From positions 1-22,113 of IMG/VR virus record IMGVR_UViG_3300046370_000546: a DNA stretch of 22,113 nt; one strand, 5' to 3'. Shown one piece after another: positions 1 to 6,424 of the stretch. Each line of letters starts with the position of its first letter. Positions within the stretch are counted from its first letter, which is position 1. The notes under the pieces were generated by a model, which worked only from the letters and a program-made list of their open reading frames with translations, did no database searches and had not been told where the DNA came from. The translations under genes and the position numbers were made by a program. The stretch is from a virus.

Positions 1-1
1 A

Positions 2-2137
2 GAAGGAGTAACTGCAGGAACCGGCTTATCTGGTGGAGGAACCTCAGGTAGTGTTACTCTAAATGTTGCAGATTTAACAGTTTCAGAGTTTGCGGCTAAC
101 TCTATACAATTAAGTTCTGAGTCTTTTGCAAACAATGATACATCTCTAATGACTTCTGCTGCAATTGAAGATAAGATTTTAAGCTATGGATACTCTACTT
201 CCGGCGGAGGAATAGCCTCTGTAGTTGCAGATACCACTCCACAGCTTGGAGGTTCTTTAGATGTAAACGGACAAAGCATTGTTTCTGTTAGTAATGGAAA
301 TATTTCGATAACTCCAAATGGCTCAGGAAAAATCATACTTGATGGATTAAGTTGGCCTACTGCGGATGGAACTGCAAATTATGTATTAAAAACAGATGGA
401 TCTGGTAATTTAAGCTGGACTGCACAAAGTAGCGGAGGAGCTTCTGTAACAGTTTCAGATAGCGCTCCCGGCAGCCCCTCATCTGGAGATCTATGGTGGA
501 GCTCCTCTTCTCTAACACCCTATATTTACTATGCGGATGGGAGTAGTAATCAATGGGTTGAATTTGCGAATCCTGACTCAGGAACAGTATCGGGCGTTTT
601 ATCGGACTTAACAAATGTAAGTACTACAAGTCCTAGCGCGGGCCAGGTGCTAAAGTGGAGTGGAAGTGAGTGGGCTCCCGCTGCGGACAATGAAGGCTCC
701 GGCGGAGGAACTCTTACAGCAACCGCAAGCGGCACCCTTGCAAATGGAGATTTAGTTGTAGTAAACTCCGATGGTAGTGTAAGTGCAGTATCGCAAACAT
801 CAAGCAGTGCAGGCGTAGGATCTGCAACTGTATTTGAGTCTGCTTCTACTTCCTATACTGCAGCTACGTTTGACTCAAATTCCGGAAAAGTTGTAATTGC
901 ATATGAAGACGTTGGAAACTCACAATATGGAACAGCCGTGGTAGGAACAGTATCGGGTAATAGTATTAGTTTTGGTACTCCAGTTGTTTTTGAAAGTGCA
1001 GAAGTAAGCTATGTTACAGCCACATTTGACTCAAACTCAAATAAAGTTGTGATTTTTTATAGAGATCACGGTAATTCAAATTATGGGACAGCGGTTGTTG
1101 GAACAGTTTCTGGTACAAGTATTAGTTTTGGCACTCCTGTCAATGTAGCTTCGCACAATCCCTCAGATACTGCAATTACATTTGATTCTACCAATAATAA
1201 AATTGTAGTTGCTTATAGGAATAATACTGTTTCTAGCTATGGAACAGCCGTGGTAGGAACAGTATCGGGTAATAGTATTAGTTTTGGTACTCCAGTTAAT
1301 TACTATACAGGAATTAGTCTTCGTAATGCTCTTGCATTTGATTCTAGCAACGGTAAAGTTATAGTTGCTTACAGGGCTCACTCAAATAGTGGGCACGGGA
1401 GAGCACAAGTAGGAACAGTATCGGGTACAAGTATTAGTTTCGGCTCATCAGTAACCTATAATTCTTCAGGAGCTAATTTAGAGTATAATAATGCGGTATT
1501 TGATTCTGCTAATAATAAAGTAGTTATTATGTACAGGGATTTAGCAAACAGCTATTTTGGGGCTGCTATTGTAGGAACAGTTTCTGGTACAACTATTAGT
1601 TTTGGCAGTGAAGCTACGTTTAACAATGCAACCACAAATCACATATCTGCTCATTTTGATTCAGGAGCAAATAAAGTTATAATTGCTTATCAGGATGAAG
1701 GAAATTCTAGTTACGGGAATGCTATAGCAGGAACAGTTTCTGGTACCAGTATTAGTTTTGGCACAGAAATTACATTAGAGAGTGCAAATAGTTCTTTTTT
1801 TGGATCTACCTTTGATACAGTTTCAAATAAATCTGTGTTTTCTTATGTAGACGGAGGAAATTCAAATTATGGAACTGCTGTTGTAGGACAACTTGCTGCT
1901 TCGAGTTCAACAAATCTTACAGGAACCAACTATATAGGAATAGCAGATGCAGCATATTCAGACTCTGCTACTGCTACAATTCAAATAGTTGGTTCAGTAG
2001 ATGATGCTCAATCCGGGCTAACGGCTGGTCAAGCTTACTATGTACAAACTGATGGTACACTTTCAACATCTGCAGATTCTCCTTCAGTATTCGCAGGAAC
2101 TGCAGTATCTGCAACTAAATTAATTGTAAAAGGATAA
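2..2137 (+). CDS. Tail fibre/adhesin with seven-unit propeller-like module (5' truncated)
   Basis: The frame is open from the first bases of the window, so the start lies upstream; 711 residues are visible. The N-terminal visible part (SGGGTSGSVTLNV, then DTTPQLGGSLDVNG and SGKIILDGLSWP) is typical of phage tail-fibre or tip proteins that carry host-binding modules. From base 719 comes a module with seven repeats centred on FDS..NKVVIAY..GNS.YGTA.VGTVSG.SISFG. The FDS-type codons begin at 869, 1025, 1181, 1337, 1499, 1655 and 1811, a period of 52 codons (54 once). Seven Gly/Ser-rich beta units fit a seven-bladed propeller; that fold is inferred. The end (TNYIGIADAAYSDSATATIQ to KLIVKG) is a conserved fibre tail repeated in the third gene. 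Likely role: virion receptor binding. No catalytic motif was recognised. Confidence 0.8.
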   Translation, partial: EGVTAGTGLSGGGTSGSVTLNVADLTVSEFAANSIQLSSESFANNDTSLMTSAAIEDKILSYGYSTSGGGIASVVADTTPQLGGSLDVNGQSIVSVSNGNISITPNGSGKIILDGLSWPTADGTANYVLKTDGSGNLSWTAQSSGGASVTVSDSAPGSPSSGDLWWSSSSLTPYIYYADGSSNQWVEFANPDSGTVSGVLSDLTNVSTTSPSAGQVLKWSGSEWAPAADNEGSGGGTLTATASGTLANGDLVVVNSDGSVSAVSQTSSSAGVGSATVFESASTSYTAATFDSNSGKVVIAYEDVGNSQYGTAVVGTVSGNSISFGTPVVFESAEVSYVTATFDSNSNKVVIFYRDHGNSNYGTAVVGTVSGTSISFGTPVNVASHNPSDTAITFDSTNNKIVVAYRNNTVSSYGTAVVGTVSGNSISFGTPVNYYTGISLRNALAFDSSNGKVIVAYRAHSNSGHGRAQVGTVSGTSISFGSSVTYNSSGANLEYNNAVFDSANNKVVIMYRDLANSYFGAAIVGTVSGTTISFGSEATFNNATTNHISAHFDSGANKVIIAYQDEGNSSYGNAIAGTVSGTSISFGTEITLESANSSFFGSTFDTVSNKSVFSYVDGGNSNYGTAVVGQLAASSSTNLTGTNYIGIADAAYSDSATATIQIVGSVDDAQSGLTAGQAYYVQTDGTLSTSADSPSVFAGTAVSATKLIVKG
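926..985 (+). repeat. 60-bp direct repeat, first copy
   Basis: These 60 bases encode the YGTAVVGTVSGNSISFGTPV part of a repeat unit. They recur without a mismatch at 1238-1297, exactly 312 bases (two 52-codon units) downstream. Other units differ at many synonymous sites. Confidence 0.85.
1238..1297 (+). repeat. 60-bp direct repeat, second copy
   Basis: This is a perfect copy of 926-985, in the same reading frame and the same position within its repeat unit. Flanking bases differ on both sides. Confidence 0.85.
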
Positions 2138-2143
2138 AAAATT

Positions 2144-2398
2144 ATGAAAACAATAATCAGGAACGAAAATAATTGGTCTCTATATATTTTTGAGGACAGC
2201 GTATCTCTATCTGTTAACTCAGACTCTATAACTACTCCTAACTTCATTATTGGAGACTTAAACTCGAGTAATGTTACTGTAGTGGAGAATGTTACACCCC
2301 CTAGTGACTGGACCGGCTGTAAATATATTTATGCCGATTCAACGTGGACATTAAATTCGGAGTGGACTGAGCCATCGAGTGAACAGATAGGAGGATAA
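2144..2398 (+). CDS. Small conserved protein between fibre genes
   Basis: This 84-residue protein starts at an ATG preceded by AAGGA about nine bases upstream, six bases after the fibre gene's stop. It has no signal peptide or membrane segment. The C-terminal half (PSDWTGCKYIYADSTWTLN) is rich in Trp and Tyr and resembles short proteins that sit beside fibre genes in marine phages. A role as a fibre accessory or assembly factor is suggested only by position; no domain was recognised. Its last codons contain the ribosome binding site of the next gene, so the two are likely translated together. Confidence 0.7.
   Translation: MKTIIRNENNWSLYIFEDSVSLSVNSDSITTPNFIIGDLNSSNVTVVENVTPPSDWTGCKYIYADSTWTLNSEWTEPSSEQIGG
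2389..2394 (+). promoter_or_regulatory. Strong ribosome binding site for second fibre gene
   Basis: A perfect AGGAGG lies five bases before the ATG at 2400, inside the last codons of the 84-residue gene. It supports that start codon and high expression of a structural protein. Confidence 0.8.
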
Positions 2399-2399
2399 A

Positions 2400-4994
2400 A
2401 TGGCAGTTAATTTTACAGATAGCCCGAGTAATGGAGCTACAATAACAGCAGGCGGCAGAACTTATACCTATAGTAGTAGTACTTCCACCTGGGAGATCAC
2501 TGCTACTACAGCAGCGAATCCTAGTATTACAGCAGTTGCAAGCGGCACCCTTGCAAATGGAGATATGGTTGTAGTAAACTCTGATGGTACTGTAAGTGCA
2601 GTTACACAGACAGGAAGTAGTGCTGGTACTGGTAGTGCTACTGTATTTGAATCAGATACCACCAGGTTTGCTAGAGCCGCGTTTGATTCAAACGCAAATA
2701 AAGTTGTAATTGCTTACTCACATACCAATAATTTTTATGGCTATGCAGTTGTAGGCACAGTATCTGGTAACAGTATTAGTTTTGGCACTCCAGTTGCATT
2801 TGCAAGTGCAAATACTCAAGAGATTGAAATTGTATTTGACTCAAATGCAAATAAAGTTGTAATTGGCTATAAAGATAGTGATAATAGCTCTTATGGAACT
2901 GCAATTGTAGGCACAGTGTCTGGTACAAGTATTAGTTTCGGAAGTGAAGTCGTATTTAATAGTGGAAATACTACAGAGTTAGCAGCTACATTTGACTCAA
3001 ACGCAAATAAAGTTGTATTTGCCTATAGAGATAGTGGCAATAATAGCTATGGAACTGCAATTGTAGGCACAGTATCTGGTAACAGTATTAGTTTTGGTAG
3101 CGAATATGTTTATTACTCTGGAATCAATCTTCGTACTGCACTTGGATTTGATTCAACTAATAATAAAGTTATAGTTGCTTATAGAGCACATTCAAATAGC
3201 GGGCACGGCAGAGCACAAGTAGGTACAATATCTGGAACAAGTATTAGTTTTGGTAGCTATGCTACTTTTAATACAGCAAATATAGAATATACACAAGTTG
3301 TACATGATTCGAGTAACGATAAAATTGTTGTTTTATATAGAGATGACGGAAACTCTACTCGGGGAACAGCAATTGTAGGTACAGTATCTGGAACAAGTAT
3401 TAGTTTTGGAAGTGAAACGGTATTTGAAACGGATGCCGCAAGTTATCTTTCAGCTCACTTTGCTTCAAATATAAATAAAATCGTAGTTGGTTATGAGGAC
3501 TCAGGAAACTCTAGTTATGGGACTGCAATAGCGGGTACTGTATCTGGTACAAGCATTAGTTTTGGTAGTCCAGTAGTTTATGCTAATAATGGCTCGATTT
3601 TTTACCAGGGAGGTACATTTGATTCAAATGAAGGAAAGTCAGTATTTGTTTATCAAGACGGGGGAAACTCTGATCGTGGAACGGCTGTTGTACTACAACT
3701 TGCTGATTCGAGTTCTACAAATCTTACAGCAAATAACTATATAGGAGTCTCCGATGCAGCTTATGCTAATTCTGCTACTGCCACAATTCAACTTATTGGC
3801 TCTGTAGACGATGCTCAGTCTGGGTTAACTCCTGGGCAGTCTCATTATATACAAAACGACGGTACACTCTCAACAAGTGCAGGGACTCCTTCAGTGTTAG
3901 CAGGAACCGCTATCTCAGCAACTAAGCTAATTGTAAAAGGCGAAATTGCGGCAGCTGCGGCAGCTGGGCTTCTAGTCAGCAGCAGCGGGGGTGTTACTAC
4001 ATATGCAAATATCGCAGCTCTTCCTTCTTCTGGAAATACTGCCGGAGATTTAGCTTTTGTAACGGATGTAAAAGCTTTTTATGGGTGGGACGGTACAGAG
4101 TGGGATAGAATTTTTAGTGGACAAAATATGCTTCCTGAGTTTACTACTAGTCCGGCGGCTAGCTATGATTTGGCTTTAGACGGAACAGCAACCACTGTTA
4201 CAGTAGCTGCTACAGATCCAGAAGGCTTTGCCATTACTTATAGTCATGATACTACCCCGGCTAACCAGGCTCAAGCTACAATTAGTCAAAGTGGGGGCAC
4301 ATTTACAGTAACTCCTAGTACTACTGCTTCTAATGCCGGAACATTTACAGCTAGATTTAAAGCTTTTGATGGGGTAAGAACCAATAGTGCTTCTTCAACG
4401 TTTTCACTAGCTTTCTATGAGTATGTAAATTGGACAACAACTAATAATTATTACAATAGCGGCTCAGGATGGCAATTAAATGATAATGGAAATAACATAG
4501 AGGTATATAATGCAGGCAACTTAGGAACCCTTTCTGCTACCCATACTACTTATACTATTGCTAATAGTCAATCAGGGCTTTCTAAAGTATATTATGAGTT
4601 TACAACTAACTCTTCTCAAGCATATTATAGCGGAGGTTTTATAAGTACTGCAAAGATTAACTCTGATCTTCATTTAAGAGATGTTACTACAAATACTACA
4701 GGACACTATGGAGGAGAGGGTTCTGCGAGCGGGGGAGCTACCTATTCTTTTATGCTTGATAGAAACACTAAAAAGTTACATTACTGGAAAAATGGAACCT
4801 ATGATTCAACAAGAAGTGGCGCACTGCCAAATGGAACATATTATGCAGCAATAGGTGATGGAGCTTCGGGTAATACTGCTTCATCTTCTACTAAAAGCAT
4901 AATTCGAGGCATAAACTCAAATGGAACGGCAACTTTTACATATAATCCCGATACGCTATGGAATAACTTAACTTCAGGACAACAAGGGCCTTAA
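2400..4994 (+). CDS. Tail fibre/adhesin: propeller module, Ig-like and SPRY-like domains
   Basis: This 864-residue protein starts at an ATG with an AGGAGG site. After a short N-terminus (NFTDSPSNGATITAGGRTYTY) comes the second propeller module, about residues 45-514, with FDS-type codons at 2682, 2835, 2991, 3147, 3303, 3459 and 3618; units 5 and 6 read HDS and FAS. Residues about 515-581 form a common fibre linker (AGDLAFVTDVKAFYGWDGTEW). Residues about 582-675 look Ig or cadherin-like (VAATDPEGFAITYSHD, FKAFDGVRT). The C-terminal part, about 676-850, resembles a SPRY/concanavalin-like fold (KVYYEFTTNS, FMLDRNTKKLHYWKNGTYD, YYAAIGDG). This is a modular receptor-binding protein, probably a tail fibre or spike. 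The propeller and SPRY calls are by eye. It ends 26 bases before the terminator. Confidence 0.8.
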   Translation: MAVNFTDSPSNGATITAGGRTYTYSSSTSTWEITATTAANPSITAVASGTLANGDMVVVNSDGTVSAVTQTGSSAGTGSATVFESDTTRFARAAFDSNANKVVIAYSHTNNFYGYAVVGTVSGNSISFGTPVAFASANTQEIEIVFDSNANKVVIGYKDSDNSSYGTAIVGTVSGTSISFGSEVVFNSGNTTELAATFDSNANKVVFAYRDSGNNSYGTAIVGTVSGNSISFGSEYVYYSGINLRTALGFDSTNNKVIVAYRAHSNSGHGRAQVGTISGTSISFGSYATFNTANIEYTQVVHDSSNDKIVVLYRDDGNSTRGTAIVGTVSGTSISFGSETVFETDAASYLSAHFASNINKIVVGYEDSGNSSYGTAIAGTVSGTSISFGSPVVYANNGSIFYQGGTFDSNEGKSVFVYQDGGNSDRGTAVVLQLADSSSTNLTANNYIGVSDAAYANSATATIQLIGSVDDAQSGLTPGQSHYIQNDGTLSTSAGTPSVLAGTAISATKLIVKGEIAAAAAAGLLVSSSGGVTTYANIAALPSSGNTAGDLAFVTDVKAFYGWDGTEWDRIFSGQNMLPEFTTSPAASYDLALDGTATTVTVAATDPEGFAITYSHDTTPANQAQATISQSGGTFTVTPSTTASNAGTFTARFKAFDGVRTNSASSTFSLAFYEYVNWTTTNNYYNSGSGWQLNDNGNNIEVYNAGNLGTLSATHTTYTIANSQSGLSKVYYEFTTNSSQAYYSGGFISTAKINSDLHLRDVTTNTTGHYGGEGSASGGATYSFMLDRNTKKLHYWKNGTYDSTRSGALPNGTYYAAIGDGASGNTASSSTKSIIRGINSNGTATFTYNPDTLWNNLTSGQQGP
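2532..3941 (+). repeat. Propeller module, copy B
   Basis: This is the paralogue of 719-2134, from AVASGTLANGDM to KLIVKG. Repeat 4 (YYSGINLRTAL, RAHSNSGHGRAQ) matches repeat 4 of copy A. The leader shares a stretch of DNA encoding SGTLANGD, and the tails are closely similar. Confidence 0.85.
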
Positions 4995-5020
4995 AATATG
5001 CCAGCTTGGTCATCATAAAA

Positions 5021-5040
5021 AAAGGGGCCGAAGCCCCTTT
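5021..5040. terminator. Bidirectional intrinsic terminator
   Basis: An eight-base-pair stem (AAAGGGGC with GCCCCTTT) closes a four-base loop. It is flanked by an A tract on the left and a T tract on the right, so each strand has a U run after the hairpin. Read on the - strand the loop is C(UUCG)G, an exceptionally stable tetraloop. It lies between the stop of the + strand fibre gene (4994) and the stop of the last - strand gene (5045), and so can end both converging units. Confidence 0.92.
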
Positions 5041-5044
5041 CTTT

Positions 5045-5266
5045 TTACTCCTCTGGAGGAGTTAGTGCTGTCTCTAGATCTGAGACAAAACCCTCTTTTG
5101 CTCGGGTGAGCTGATGAGTTTTTGCTCGTAAAGGAGACAACTGATTTTCAATATCTTGAATTTGATTTACAAGGTATTTCTGCTCGTCTGTAAGATCTGC
5201 AATAGGATATTCCTGCCCATTAAAGTTCAATACAGGATTTTCTTCAGTTTGGTCAACTTCGGACAT
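5045..5266 (-). CDS. Small conserved protein, DUF6447-like
   Basis: This 73-residue acidic protein starts at an ATG preceded by AAGGAA about eight bases upstream. An N-terminal beta-hairpin-like part (LNFNGQEYPIADLTDEQ) is followed by a helical, probably coiled-coil part (NQIQDIENQLSPLRAKTHQL). This layout, NG.EY...LTDE then a helix, resembles the short DUF6447-type proteins of phages and cyanobacteria; the match is from memory and moderate. Function unknown. It is the last gene of the - strand operon, 11 bases after nrdB and next to the terminator. Confidence 0.7.
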   Translation of the reverse strand: MSEVDQTEENPVLNFNGQEYPIADLTDEQKYLVNQIQDIENQLSPLRAKTHQLTRAKEGFVSDLETALTPPEE

Positions 5267-5277
5267 AGTAAGGTTCC

Positions 5278-6237
5278 TTATTTAAAAATGTCTTGCCAAT
5301 TACCTGTAGTACTAGCGCGCGAATACTCAGTGGCACGGTTCTCGAAAAAATTGGTGTGTTCTACACCATTCAACATATAATCTAACCAAGGAAGAGGATT
5401 GTCTTCGCTTAGAAAAATTTTCTTTAATCCAAGACCTAGTAGTCTTCGATCTGCAATATAACGAATATAGCTTTTTACTTCTTCCGGCGTAAGGTCCGGA
5501 ACTTCCGCTCCCTCAAAGCAAAGATCAATAAACGCATCTTCAAGCTCTACCGTGCGTTCTGCCGCACAATAAATTTCATATTTTAGATCGTCTGTCCATA
5601 GTTCTGGATTTTCTTTTATGAAAGTACGAAATAGCTGTGACATACCTTCAACGTGCAATGTTTCATCACGAATTGACCATGTAACAATCTGTCCCATACC
5701 TTTCATTAGATTATGGCGAGGAAAGTTCAGTAGAATAGCAAAACTACTAAACAGCTGAACTCCCTCTGTGAATCCAGAATAGATAGCCATGGTTTTTGCA
5801 ATATCCATGGGCGTATTCATTCCAAAATCATGTAGATATTCATGCTTATCAAGCATAGCCTTGTGCTCAAAAAACTTCTGGTATTCGTCATCGCCGAATC
5901 CAAGTGTTTCAAGTAGCAAAGAGTATGCTTCCTGGTGTACTGCTTCCATAGCAGCAAAGGCAGATAGCATCATTCTTACTTCTGGCTGCTTGAATGTTGG
6001 TAGATAATGCTTTGCATATCCACAACACACATCAACATCCGCTTGAGTGAAGAAACGAAAAAGGCTTGATAGCAACTTTTTCTGTCCCTCAGTCATTTTC
6101 TCCCGATAGTCTTTTAAATCATCTGCAAGCGGCACTTCGTCAGGAAGCCAGTGCATGTGCTGCTGACTCTTATAGTGCTCAAATGCCCACGGATAATTAA
6201 AAGGTTTATAATATTCTCTTTCCTGCAATAAATTCAT
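5278..6237 (-). CDS. nrdB: Ribonucleotide reductase class I, small subunit R2
   Basis: With NrdA this 319-residue protein reduces ribonucleoside diphosphates to deoxy forms, supplying DNA precursors in the cytoplasm. The di-iron ligands are visible: D67 (FFTQADVDV), E98 and H101 (MEAVHQEAY), E158 (GFTEGVQLF), E192 and H195 (IRDETLHVEG). Y105 stands seven residues after E98, as E. coli Y122 does after E115, so the radical tyrosine appears intact. The protein is shorter than E. coli NrdB, mostly between the first and second ligand groups. The C-terminus (NFFENRATEYSRAS) is the usual R2 tail that docks on R1. The ATG has only a weak upstream site. It follows nrdA with a small membrane-protein gene between. 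Confidence 0.96.
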   Translation of the reverse strand: MNLLQEREYYKPFNYPWAFEHYKSQQHMHWLPDEVPLADDLKDYREKMTEGQKKLLSSLFRFFTQADVDVCCGYAKHYLPTFKQPEVRMMLSAFAAMEAVHQEAYSLLLETLGFGDDEYQKFFEHKAMLDKHEYLHDFGMNTPMDIAKTMAIYSGFTEGVQLFSSFAILLNFPRHNLMKGMGQIVTWSIRDETLHVEGMSQLFRTFIKENPELWTDDLKYEIYCAAERTVELEDAFIDLCFEGAEVPDLTPEEVKSYIRYIADRRLLGLGLKKIFLSEDNPLPWLDYMLNGVEHTNFFENRATEYSRASTTGNWQDIFK

Positions 6238-6241
6238 TTTT

Positions 6242-6424
6242 TTACCAATTGTGAACTACGTTCGCCATGATGAAGAAACAGGTTATAAAGTTGACAAGAA
6301 CAATCAAAGTTCGTAGTATTGCTACAATATTATCATGTTCGGCTGTTTTTTCATCGCTAAAACTTCCGATTGTGTATTTCCAAATCGTCCAAACTCTACC
6401 CCTCACAAGCAAGACAACCGTCAT
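6242..6424 (-). CDS. Single-pass membrane microprotein between nrdA and nrdB
   Basis: This frame of 60 residues fills the gap between nrdA and nrdB and overlaps the end of nrdA by 29 bases. The C-terminal half has a clear hydrophobic helix (IVAILRTLIVLVNFITCFFI) followed by MANVVHNW; ahead of it is a polar stretch (GSFSDEKTAEHDN). Short proteins of this layout (WKYTIGSFSD, then one helix ending in HW) are known to me from marine phages, without a function. The start is unsure: ATG at 6424, or GTG at 6406 giving 54 residues; neither has a strong ribosome binding site. It ends four bases before nrdB. Expected in the inner membrane. Confidence 0.65.
   Translation of the reverse strand: MTVVLLVRGRVWTIWKYTIGSFSDEKTAEHDNIVAILRTLIVLVNFITCFFIMANVVHNW

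Larger units (their letters stand above)
719..2134 (+). repeat. Propeller module, copy A
   Basis: This module runs from ATASGTLANGD to KLIVKG. It matches copy B at 2532-3941 in order and content: the same leader (SGTLANGD.VVVNSDG), seven FDS repeats, and the same tail (SVDDAQSGLT.GQ). Repeat 4 is distinctive in both copies (YYTGISLRNAL, RAHSNSGHGRAQ), which fixes the register. Confidence 0.85.

Noticed and set aside
719-3941. Diversity-generating retroelement or CRISPR array as the source of the repeats
   Set aside because: The repeats are coding and in frame with 51-54 codon periods. No reverse transcriptase, template repeat, spacer pattern or cas gene is present in the window.
4998-5018. 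Six-codon frame MPAWSS with stop, between the fibre stop and the terminator
   Set aside because: Too short to support, with only a weak ribosome site; it could be chance.
6291-6319. TTGACA with a partial -10 (TAGTAT) on the + strand
   Set aside because: The -10 match is weak and transcription would run antisense through nrdA with no + strand gene to serve.
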